A stretch of DNA of 64,000 nt, from assembly GCA_021613535.1 (NCBI GenBank), contig CP075496.1:12462001-12526000 (forward strand), written 5' to 3'. Below the pieces are notes generated by a model. The model did not search any database, was not told the DNA's origin, and saw only the letters and a list, made by a program, of their open reading frames with translations. This DNA comes from Adineta vaga. Taxonomy: Eukaryota; Rotifera. Shown here piece by piece: positions 1 through 10,394 of this stretch. The position numbers and the translations under genes are program-made. Every line of letters starts with the position of its first letter. The stretch's first letter is position 1.

Positions 1-423
1 ATCATTTATTTTAGCACTGAATCTTATTTCCATAGCAACGGTTATCTGATTGGTTATTCATATAAACGAATGATGTGACTGAATAGATGGCAGTTTATTA
101 TAAGTGCATTGATGACTTAAATGCATAACGAAAACAAAGATCGATGAAACAACTTCAGTGTCGGAGATGAAGCATTTTTAGGGAGGCTTGTTTTCGGTGG
201 CCATCTTTGTGGGTGTTGTGTTTGTGCTCTCATCGAACTCGTCACTTTGCTGCGCTTTACGAACGCAAAACCATCCACGAACACACGTAAGAATATAACA
301 GGTAAGAGAGCAAAGAAATCGAGTTATTTTTTCTTTAAATATAAAAAACCACCTCACCATATAAAACAGTCTAAAGTTCAAACCTTCTTATCTTATTCTA
401 GTTAGATTCTATAACAAAGCGCA
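1..423 (+). promoter_or_regulatory. Promoter and 5' noncoding exon of the ADP/ATP carrier gene
   Basis: This is the upstream flank of the carrier gene. A consensus donor (acacgtaag, GT at 287) and a pyrimidine-rich acceptor (tcttattctag, AG ending at 401) define a probable 5' untranslated intron, so the noncoding exon would end near 286 and the ATG exon begin at 402. The noncoding exon is locally richer in G+C than its surroundings. It carries ggccatctttg near 198-208, which resembles a YY1-type site. That element is common near starts of nuclear genes for mitochondrial proteins, but this is inference from one motif. A minus-strand ORF across 178-381 is better explained as this exon read backwards. 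Confidence 0.5.
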
Positions 424-1478
424 ATGTCAGTGGTAAGTCGATGGTTTATTGAATATTTTTATTTACAAATCTATCTATATGATTTTGTTTTTGTCTAGAA
501 AGAGAAGCCCAAATTGAGCTTCATCGAAAATTTTGCACTCAGTGGAGTTGCTGCTGTCGTTTCAAAAACAGCAGCTGCACCAATTGAACGTGTAAAATTA
601 CTCGTCCAAAATCAAGGTGAAATGATTAAACAAGGTACACTCACCGAACCATACAAGGGTGTTATGGATTGTACTGTCAGAACTTTCAGAAGTGAAGGTC
701 TCATTCCGTTCTGGCGAGGCAATTTAGCCAATTGTATTCGATATTTTCCCACCCAGGTTTGATATTAAGGTTGAAAACATCAATATAAAAATACCAATTC
801 TTTGCTTTTCTTTAGGCTTTGAACTTTGCTTTCAAAGACAAGATCAAAGTAATGTTCAAACAAAATAAAAATGATCCATACATGGTCAATTTTGCTAAAA
901 ATGTTGCAAGTGGTGGTGTGGCTGGTGCATTATCATTATGCTTCGTCTATTCACTTGATTATGCTCGTACACGTTTGGCAAATGATCTTAAAAGTACGAA
1001 GAAAGGTGGTGGTGAACGTAAATACAATGGTCTCGTCGATGTTTACAAGAAAACATTGGCCACCGATGGTGTTGCCGGTCTCTATCGTGGTTTCGTCATT
1101 TCATGTGTCGGTATTATTATCTATCGTGGTTGTTACTTCGGTTTCTATGATACCTTGAAACCAATCTTACTTGGACCAGATGCCGGCCTTCTCCTTTCAT
1201 TTTTACTTGGTTATGGTGTCACAGTTACATCAGGTCTTATTTCATATCCAGTCGATACTATTCGACGACGTATGATGATGACATCAGGCCAAGCTGTCAA
1301 ATATAAGGGATCAATGGATTGTATGTTCCAAATTGTTCGCTCGGAAGGTGTTATTTCCTTATTCAAAGGAGCTGGTGCCAATATTCTCAGAGGTATTGCC
1401 GGTGCTGGTGTCTTAGCAGGTTTCGATAAATTGGTACAAGTCTATACTGGTATCAAAGTCGATACCAGCGGTGGTTAA
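424..1478 (+). CDS. ANT: ADP/ATP carrier (mitochondrial adenine nucleotide translocase, SLC25 family)
   Basis: Exchanges cytosolic ADP for matrix ATP across the inner mitochondrial membrane. Three coding exons: 424-432, 499-756 and 816-1478, with phase 0 introns, giving 309 residues, the usual length of the family. The protein shows the three mitochondrial-carrier repeats, each with a Pro-x-Asp/Glu-x-x-Arg type motif (for example [10 protein letters not shown]). The ADP/ATP-carrier signature RRRMMM lies at about residues 239-244 and separates it from other SLC25 members. The N-terminus is short and has no cleavable presequence, as expected. The first coding exon holds only three codons (M-S-V), so an ORF finder misses the true start. 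A probable noncoding exon lies upstream. The next gene on the same strand starts 466 bp downstream. Identification is secure; which paralog is not determined. Confidence 0.96.
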
Positions 1479-1944
1479 GAAAAATCTATATAGATGATAT
1501 ATTACACAAAGTCATCTCAATCAGACTATCCTCTAGTTTCCATTCACCTCCTTCTTACAATTTTTTCTAGCTTATTGCGGAAAAGAACGTAGATTCCTTC
1601 TTCTTCTTTTACTCTATTCTAGTACAATTTTGTTTTTCTCTCTTTCTCTCCAACTGTAGCAGCAGTAAAATGCCTGTGTTCATGTGAATGCGTTTTATTT
1701 TTATTTATAACATCAAAAAGAAGAAAATAACAATAACAACAACATCAAAAACTAACTTTAGTATCTAGTGATGCTTGACATCAAAGTTCATGTAGTTCTT
1801 CTTATGTTGAAATGAAACAGAAAAACTTGACACAATGTGCTAGAATGCAACCTTTTTCTTTTTTTGCTTTTTAGAACATATCACTTATGTTGAATTTAGA
1901 TAAATAAGATTTATTTACACACACAAAAAAATGTTTAAGAAGTA
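1479..1944. other. 3' flank of the carrier gene and spacer
   Basis: No gene. A+T-rich 3' untranslated sequence and spacer with poly-T and poly-A runs; a stop in frame with the next gene lies at 1936-1938, just before its ATG. Confidence 0.6.
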
Positions 1945-3551
1945 ATGTCCATCGATAAACAATCAATTTTACATGATTTATATTTAAAAGATTCAATTTA
2001 TTCGTCAGTTAATTCATCACCACTCATGTTTTCACGTGATTCATCGATGGAAACATTATCAAGTTTTAATATTAATTTTCATTCACACAATTCAACATAT
2101 ACATCAGAACATAGTACCAATCCATCAGGAATTTTATCACCAAGTGATATACCAGATTCTCCACCACGTGGTTGTGATGATGATATCGACATTATTCAAC
2201 AACAACAACAACGAACATCAATTCAACCATTAAATAGTACGCATTCAACTGGAATAACAGTTATTGAACGAGCTGATAAATATATTTATGATGATAATGA
2301 TGTTGATAGTATACGAAATTATGCGACATCACCACTTCGAATATGTTATGATGGTGATGGTGATGATGATGATGATAATAATTCTATTCATTCATCATTA
2401 AGTTCATTAACTTTACCACCACCACCATCGTCATCTTCATCCTCAAATTTTCATGATTTAAGAAATTTAAAACATAATTTAAGTGTCATTAATGAAGAAA
2501 GTTTACATGAACAAAATGAACGTCAACGATCATCAGTTACTATGAGTCATACGACAACAGCAACAACAGATGACGATGATGATGATGAAGATCAAAAAGG
2601 TAAACGTTTACTATTCGAACTTATTCGACAACGTTTACCACATCATCATATGTCACTAACAAGTACATCAGATTCATCATCAAAAATTCATGACGATGAT
2701 GATGATGATGATTATCGAAATGAAACGAAAGTTGCATCATCATCGATGAATGACCAAGTAATTGTCCTATTCAATAGATGATATAATGATTTGTTTTCGT
2801 TTTTCTTTTCTATTTTTCATTAGACAATGCGTGAAGATTCTTCGAGTCATGGTATATCATCACATGATGTAACAATTCCTTCTTCAGCAATGCAAGAAAG
2901 TGGTTATGATAGTTTACTACCAATGGGTTCAGCACCAAAACGATCTCTATCAAATGCTTCACTTTCAACAACACGTTCAATTACAATTAAAAAGAAACAT
3001 CGATGTGATGAAGAGAATGATGATCCAATGAATGGAAATAGTAATACAGATCTAACGGATGATGATGATGAACATTATGATAAAAAAGCGGGTGAAGCTC
3101 TCTTACGAAATCTTATTGCTCAAGTTTTACCATCATGTAAAGAATTTTCATCGGTTGAATAACAATGTTAATAATCTATTGTTTTCCTTTAGTTAATCCT
3201 CGATATTTAAATAATGACGATGAGGAGGAAGATGATGTTAGAAGTAATCCTCGTCGACCTTCACCAACAAGTCAAACATATAGTAGTAGTAATGCATCAT
3301 CAGTTCGTTCTGTTGATATTGAAATTGAAATAAATAAAAAAAGTGAAAAAAATCTTTGTATTCGTTCAAACAAAAAAACTATTACAGATATTATTCAACA
3401 AGAAAAAGTAAAATTTTTTCGATAAAATTTCGTGGTTTTTATGTAATATTTACTTGTTTAGGTTCACTCCAAACGTTCATATATTCATAGACCCGTACAT
3501 CAAACAAAAGCATCTGAACTACGTCGTCTTCAATCTCAAACACGTCGATAA
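1945..3551 (+). CDS. APC: APC-like protein with 20-residue and SAMP-like motifs, no armadillo domain
   Basis: Four exons (1945-2757, 2824-3136, 3193-3407, 3462-3551) give 476 residues rich in Ser, Asp and Asn. Seen: SPLMFSRDSSMETLSSF at residues 25-41 matches the beta-catenin-binding 20-residue repeat of adenomatous polyposis coli (TPxxFSRxSSLSSL). SGILSPSDIPDSP at 61-73 matches the conserved block that follows one of those repeats in vertebrate APC. A second repeat-like stretch (DVDSIRNYATSP, then SSLSSLTL) lies at about 119-160. Two LLxxLIxQxLP motifs (219-232 and 361-374), each after an acidic run, look like degenerate SAMP (axin-binding) motifs. Known family role: scaffold of the beta-catenin destruction complex. 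Odd: the armadillo, coiled-coil and C-terminal basic domains are absent. An in-frame stop just upstream and the carrier gene 466 bp away argue against nearby upstream exons. It could instead be the 3' part of a larger gene whose 5' exons lie left of the window. Confidence 0.72.
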
Positions 3552-5132
3552 AAATTCAACGAATTTTCATTTCAATCAACAATCAATTTTTTTTTTGTTT
3601 TGTAAAAAGTTTCATCTATCTGTCTTTTTTTCTCTCCTTCTGTTCTTTTCTTTTTTTACTACATATGTCAGATATCAAATGTAATCATTACTTGAGTCAT
3701 ATAAACGATTTGTTTAAACCGTCAGCTTTCTTACCAATGAAGTCAATTTTTTCTGTCTTGTTTTCTTTTCATATTCACTTAGTGTCTATCGAATTTTTTT
3801 CTTAAAGAAAAAAATAATAAAATAATTGATTAAAGTAAAACTTGTCAACCGTTACGAAAGTACTCGTAGATGTACCATAATCGAAAGGTCAAATAGAAAA
3901 GGTATATTCATTTTCGAAATATCATTAGAATAGTTGAAAGAGAGATAGTAGTAGATGAACATTTTACTAGATAAAACATTGATAGTTCATGGGTTTAAAC
4001 ATATCTTTGATATGAACTGTAGCTCTTTATTTATATCATACACCATCAGACATTCGTTATATTTTTGTCGTAGATCTTGATGTTTGTGTTCAGTTTCGAT
4101 AGAATTCTATGAATAAACAAAACAAAATTTTATTTCTCCAAGTCTTTAGTATATTTTTTCTTTATAACACTCATATATTGCCATAATTCACAGGTGATAG
4201 TTCTTTATTAACAACTAGTTTCTAGTCTGTTAGCACACCAAATACCAATCGATCAAAATGAAGTCTTTTCCATTTCCATTCTTGTTCCTAATTCACATCT
4301 TAAAATTCATCTCGAACAAAATCGTAGAAGAAAAGACTTTTATTTTATTCTTTTAACGATTTATACAGTTACAAATAATGTATTCATTTATTTCTATGGT
4401 CTTGAAAGAAAAAAAAATGATTCGATTTATAAATCTTTATTTATTCTACAAATTACCTTGACTTTAAATATTATTCTAATATATATTCTTATCAACGTTA
4501 ACATAAACGTGTATATTTTATTGCCCATTTACATATAAAATATCATCTATTTAGTTTATTTCTAACTAAATAAATAATTGTAACCTTTATCATTTTCAAA
4601 ATCGTGTTCTCTGAGATTTTTTCATTCATTTTTTTGATAACTTATCATGATAACATTTCATATTATCATTCCTGAAATAAAGAAATTAGAAAAGAAGTAA
4701 ATGTAGAAATTTTCTGAATTATATCACTAAATCATTCGATTACTTATTTGTTTTCCTTATATGCTTTTATTCTTGCTTACTTTGTTTCTGATTCAGCAAC
4801 AAAAATATCGACAAAACAACAAAAAGAAAGAAAAATGAATCAACGAAAAAAGAAAACAAACAACAAAATTTTCTGGCCTGTTGTCCTTGTTTTTCTCTTC
4901 TCAATGCAGTCATTTAGATGTCTACAAAATAAGAAGAAGGAACTATTTCATCAGTAGATATGATCTACTCATTTTGTTTGTCTGACTTTACAATATACAC
5001 AACACAGGCGCTATCAGACAGACAAACAGCAAAAACAAAAAAAGAATTCATACGCGCACACACACAAAAAAAGGGAAAGATAGAATGACATGAAAATTTA
5101 AAGAATAGTTTAAGAATTAGTTAAGGTTTTAT
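3552..5132. other. Convergent 3' flanks of the APC-like gene and NFYA
   Basis: No supportable gene in 1.6 kb of A+T-rich sequence with long poly-T and poly-A runs. The small ORF at 4748-4957 is low-complexity Lys/Asn/Gln sequence without splice or start context. Confidence 0.6.
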
Positions 5133-6126
5133 TTAGGCTTTTTGTTTTGGTCCTGGAGCAAAACGACCACCGGCACCACGAACACGATTCATGGCATGTC
5201 GATGACGGGATTCATGAAGAAATTTACGCTAAAAAACAACAAATCAATATAATATTATCAGTATGAATTATAAAGAAGTTATTTTCCTTTGAAACATACT
5301 TTACGTTCACGTGGAATCCGTCCTTCTGCTTCAAGTTTAGCACGAGCTGCACGTCGTTTTAATATTCGATTATATTGTTTGGCATTTACATACAATGGTT
5401 CTTCTTCAGTTGGTTCTGATGTTACAGTTGTTTGAGCTGGAGTTGATGCTGATGATGCATTCAAACCACTTGTTTGCATTTGAACAGCTTGCAATTGTCC
5501 TGAATTACCAGGTACCATCTACAAAAAAATAACAACAATAAAATAATGTAAAATTTATTAGTAAATCTCAACCATAATAACAGTTCCGTTTTGTGAATTT
5601 GCTGTTGTTGCTGTTTGAGTTTTTGTTGGCGTCGATAATTGTACAATTTGTTGTCCATTACCACCAAGTTGAAGAGCACCAGCTGGAATAGTTATTGTCT
5701 GTGGTTGTTGTGTTGTTTGAAGATTATTTAATTGTAAAACTAGAATGAAAATTCATCATATGAAATATGTTAAAAATAAATTATTTGTTTTGTTACTTTG
5801 TCCACCGACTTGTACATATTGTGTTTGTTGTTGCTGATGTTGTTCAGCACTTTGTAAAATTATTAATTGACCATCAGCTGTCTGAAGAATTTGCCCTTGT
5901 GGTAATGTTGTCGATGTTGAATTTGTTGTAGGTGATGTACTTGCTTTAAGAATAATCTTGAGAAAAAAATCGAAAAAATCAATGAAATTTTCATAGAATT
6001 ATCTATAAATACTTGTTGTCCATTTCCGAGACTTGTTCGTTGTTGCATAAAATCATTATTATTTAATACAATAACATTCCCACCTGTTGTTCCCGAAGAA
6101 TTCTGTTGAGTGCCAGATGTATCCAT
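5133..6126 (-). CDS. NFYA: Nuclear transcription factor Y subunit alpha (NF-YA / CBF-B)
   Basis: Sequence-specific subunit of the CCAAT-binding NF-Y trimer. Five exons, in order 6126-6013, 5956-5797, 5739-5573, 5518-5300 and 5228-5133, give 251 residues. The N-terminal two thirds is Gln/Thr-rich (the activation domain of the family). The C-terminal domain begins EEPLYVNAKQYNRILKRR, the A1 helix that binds NF-YB/NF-YC, and continues KFLHESRHRHAMNRVRGAGG, the A2 DNA-contact segment. The last intron falls between the two helices. At that junction the conceptual protein reads RERKRKFLHES, one residue longer than the usual KERRKYLHES linker; no alternative donor keeps the frame open. An acceptor-like TTTTTATTTTTGTAG ends about 15 bp before the ATG, so either a 5' UTR intron or a trans-splice site exists there. 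Shorter than vertebrate NF-YA (about 320-350 residues) because the Gln-rich region is smaller. Confidence 0.95.
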
Positions 6127-6600
6127 TTTGATACGGACTACAAAAATAAAAATCCTCATGAATCATATTTTATCAAATAAAAAAATCTATTCTGAGTAAA
6201 GAAGAAAACAACAAACAAATTTTTATGTTCAATTATCGAATATACCTCATCAATAATGGTTTTGGATTCTTTTTAATCATTGTAAATAACATCAATAAGA
6301 ATTTCCTTCAGTAATTTTTATATATTTTTTTTCACTGTTTGTTATGTTCTTTTTTTTTCTTCTTCTCTCTGTCTCAAACTCAACTGGTGGGAATCGGACA
6401 ACCAACCCGAGCTTCGTTGCTACTTACATTGGTCGCAAATGGTCCAACTAGAGCGAGATTTTCACTATTGGCGCACAGCTTGGTTAAGTTTCCACCAGCC
6501 GGTAACACGGAGAAGGAGAGGGAGAGGAAAAAAAGAAAACGTCGACGTTAACAATCAAATGTGTATGTGCAAGGGTATAATTGGTCGATAGGTTTTCATT
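6127..6600 (-). promoter_or_regulatory. Probable NFYA promoter with three CCAAT pentamers
   Basis: A locally G+C-richer block at about 6380-6560 in otherwise A+T-rich DNA. ATTGG occurs on the plus strand at 6428-6432, 6467-6471 and 6580-6584, so CCAAT lies on the coding strand of NFYA, about 300-460 bp before its ATG. CCAAT is the target of the NF-Y complex itself. The function is inferred from position and motif only. Confidence 0.35.
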
Positions 6601-9600
6601 TTCTTTTCTTTTTCTCTTTTGCGTTCTGTCAATTCTTTAACGAACTCCGACAGCTTCGTCGTCGTCGTCGATAGTAAAGCGAGCACACTCGCGTTAAAAC
6701 ATCAGCAGCAAGAACGACATGTAAAGAAAAAAGTTCGACTCGACGGAAGCAGACACAACAACGAGTCGGTCATAAGAAGAAACAAGCAAATATAGAGAAG
6801 GAAAAAATGAAGAAAAGAAAGAAATGATAGATTAGTCAAAAGACCTATTCTTTATAGACAAAATGAAAAGAATCGTTGACTGACAAGCTTGTTCCTTTGT
6901 AATGAAAATCTGACTTATTCATAAAATCGTACTGTACGATCTATATGAGAATGTTCACGAAGTTGGAAAGATTCAGAAACAAACACACACACATATATAT
7001 ATATATACTTTAATTGTTAGTATATAGTGAGATGTTTTTTTATCAGAAGTTTTATTTAGAATTGATAAGGAAAAATGAGGCTGTTCGTACGAATTACAAG
7101 AATGAAATTATTAGCAAATGTTTTGTTTAACAGACATACACAATTGAACAATTAATCCTTTGTATATATATACATATATAATACGTTGGTGATAGTATTG
7201 AAACATTCAGTGTCAGATTTGTGAATTAAAATAAATCAAACTATACTCATAAAACAGAAGATCCGTGTAACATTTGGAACATTGATACGTTTACCCATCC
7301 ATGAAATAATAGTACCTTGAGCTTACTCATATCTTGAATAGAAGTAGATAAACGAATGATTGTTATATCAAATTTATTGAATATAAGACTAGTTATTCAT
7401 TCTTAATCTATTGAACAAATTAAATTTTACAAGAAAATTTATGGTAAATGATTGTTTTGTTTCGAATGTGATTTCAAGCATACTGTTAATAATTCTATTA
7501 ACAATCTTTATTATGTTAAAGCAAAAGAGTAAAACTTTCGCTTGAAATAATTTGATAGAAATATTCGTGACATTGGCAACAGTCATACATCTTTGCCGTT
7601 CAAAGAGAACATAATTATGTTTTGATGAAATACAACAAAAAAGTCAAAAGAATGCCATACACCATAATGAACTATCTTTCGTGCATTCTAATCAAAGTTT
7701 CACAATGGTTGAAAGCACAAATTGTTTCAAATGAAATATTATCTCATCAATGCTTTACAATTGAATGAAATACAAATTTAAAAAGAATAAAAATAACTTT
7801 ATAATAGGTTTAAAATTTAAGTTAAGCGTTTCTTTACGTAAGTATTACTAAAGTTTGTTTGACATTTGTAGGATGATAGAAAGACATGGTAAATGGAATA
7901 TGATACCAATGAAAGTGTCTTTCAAAATTTGTATTCCATACAATAGGATTCTTAGTGTATTTACATGGTTTCGTGATTTTTCTTTTATTTATTGCAATAT
8001 AATGCATAATTTACTTTGTTATAGTTTAATTAAGAAGGAATTTATGAGAATAGATCGAGTCTAATCACTTTTAGAAAAAGGGTTTTCTTTTATTAAATAT
8101 TTAATCGTCGGAAAATAAGTTTTGTTGAAAATGTCCTGGATAGTTCTTCTTATAGTGCAAAATGAAGCTTTTGTCTAGAAACTTCTATGATGAAGATCGA
8201 TTACTATAATTATTCGCATCTTTCTCGTTCATCTTTTTAATTTAGATAGACGGATACTAGATTCGCATAACCTTAATGGATTTTTAAAGAAATAAGATGA
8301 AATGTGTGGATTCAATGAGAAAATGTGTATTTCCTGTTCAAATCGTATGAAAATATCTTATTTCAATACCTATCCATTGAAAGCTTTGTCAATCTAGGAT
8401 TCTATATGACTATGCTAAAAATATGAGCGAGAAATTAATAAGGAATCAATCGTTATTATAGTTACTTCGAGATAACAACTTTACTCTTGATTATATTAAG
8501 TACTATTTAGAGATTTTCTTTGATCAAATCAATTTCATAGTCATTTCGACATATAAAATAGTTTGTTAAATATTTAATAGTAAGATGATGGTATCTGCCA
8601 ATTATTGACTAAAACTAAATGAAAGATAAATATGAATAATTCTAATCCAATTTCCGAAATATTTTCATCGTGATCAAGTCATCAAAAGAAAAACATAACC
8701 TTGTAAATCAACATTGATAAATGAACGTGTTCAGTGCAAAGTCGAGTATGATCTTTCGGTGATTCTCTATACTAGTAGTAAATTGAGCTTTTTTCAACTC
8801 AATTATAATCAACAGATAGATCTGTCAGTAGACAAAGAATTTTTTTCTTCTATGTTATTTGTAAAAACAGCATGAAGCAACACTTATCTTTTAGTCTACA
8901 TCTAAAAACTTCTTGTATATATAGAATTATTATGCTACTTTGATAATAGAGTCTTTAGTTTTCCAGGTTTTTTATTCAGCTTAACGCCGATACTCGTTGT
9001 CTTTATTTGAATAAATGAACATCTGCATGTCATAAGTCATCATTAACAGTTTTTCTTTTTCAATGAGGTAAATGAGAATGTAACTGATGAGAATATAAAA
9101 TTATTATATCTTTCCCATATTTCTTCATTTTTATTATCGTAGATTTTAATGATGCGACAATACGTAAAACCTGACTAAACTTCTTAATTGCATTTAAACG
9201 AGCCATTAGAGTGAATAATCCAGTCTTTTTCTCTTTATCTAACGCCCTCATTTTCTTCTCCAAATCCCCGTATATATATATACCTCAGTTAGATAGATTT
9301 TTTTCTCTATAGAATTCTTCGGTACAGGTAAGTCGACAGCAATAATACTTATGAAACTGGAACATTTAATCTCTGACTTCTTCATATGAATTAAATTGAT
9401 AGTAATGGGGAAATCCTTAATGTGTTTTTGATAAACAGATGAACTTTGCTCGGATGAAATAGGTTTCAAGTAAGACTATAAAACAAATAGGTTTTTATTG
9501 TTTATTTGAAGAAGACTAGTCTTATGAGAGTAGGTGAATTATACACAAGAACGGTCGATATTTATTGCCGAGGAATGATGAAATGAGAGAAATAGTATGT

Positions 9601-9796
9601 TTATTTGCATGGCTTTTTGTACACCCACATAGATCGACAATTAAGTATTGAGCAAATAAAATGCTATTTAACCATTTCTATGTTGTTTCACTTGACTTTT
9701 CCCAAGTCTATCTCTCGTCAGCAAAAACTTCTTCTATGTAATTTAGATTCTTGTTTTAGATTCATTCATTTTCATATCAAATTCTTAATTACCAAA
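6601..9796. other. Gene-poor spacer
   Basis: About 3.2 kb with no gene I can support. 6640-6790 is rich in CG and GTC repeats (tcgtcgtcgtcg) and may still belong to the NFYA promoter. The rest is A+T-rich with short TA runs near 6993-7008, 7164-7182 and 9271-9282. ORFs at 7389-7586, 7855-8064, 9060-9263 and 9248-9469 are short, lack splice partners and have biased composition. Confidence 0.5.
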
Positions 9797-10111
9797 ATGT
9801 TGAAACTAATGTGCTCACTTATGGTTTTACTGGTTATTTGCTCGATTTTTCATTGCAATAAGGTTGAAAGCCGAGCACTTCATCAGGTAAAAATTTGTGT
9901 TAATAGATTCAAAGATGTAGTTATTATTTTTTAGAATTCGGAAGATTTCCTCCCATCCTTAATTCAACGTATTCAATCTGGCCGAAACATGAAAGAAATT
10001 CATCATGATCTTGATGATAATGAATATGTCCATGGAAAACGAAAGAGCGATTTTCTGTTATCATTATATGGTTTACCTTACACACTTGTCAACAAACGAG
10101 CTTTTGAATAG
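9797..10111 (+). CDS. Secreted neuropeptide precursor, PDF-like
   Basis: Two exons (9797-9886 and 9935-10111, phase 0 intron of 48 bp) give 88 residues. Residues 1-26 are a classical signal peptide (MLKLMCSLMVLLVICSIFHC core). Two dibasic sites are visible: VHGKR and VNKR. Between them lies KSDFLLSLYGLPYTLVN, which aligns without gaps with the arthropod pigment-dispersing factor pattern NSELINSLLGLP (S, acidic, hydrophobic, S-L-x-G-L-P shared). Further upstream, ALHQNSEDFLPSLIQRIQSGR has a similar NSExFLxSL core and ends in Gly-Arg, a possible amidation and cleavage site. PDF peptides act through a secretin-class receptor in circadian and motor circuits. Odd: the PDF-like core peptide has no Gly before its C-terminal Lys-Arg, so it would not be amidated. 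The signal peptide, processing sites and small size support a neuropeptide strongly; the PDF link is tentative. The longer reading from 9605 adds an implausible N-terminal extension. Confidence 0.7.
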
Positions 10112-10394
10112 AAATAAAAACAGAAGAGATTTAAAAATCGATATAGTCGATTGCATGTATGAGAATATGTGGAATGCTTCTTTTTATTTTATTCATCTGT
10201 ATTGTACTGTGTTCGTGAATTGAAAGAAGCTTAATTGTCTATTGTGAAAAATAACCATAATATAATTGAATTATATTGACAGAAAAAAAGAATAATGAAG
10301 TCACGAATCTTTATTAAAAAAGATGCAGGTGAAGAGAAACACAAAGTAATGTATGTATATATATGCGTGAGTATAATAGAGGGAAACTACGTTC

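Noticed and set aside
178-381. Minus-strand ORF of 67 codons with a plausible-looking C-terminus
   Set aside because: It would need upstream exons overlapping the carrier gene and has no acceptor. The plus-strand donor at 287 explains the region as a 5' UTR exon.
9060-9469. Two adjacent minus-strand ORFs (Lys/Ile-rich)
   Set aside because: No splice signals link them, and stops interrupt the joined frame; probably chance or an unrecognisable relic.
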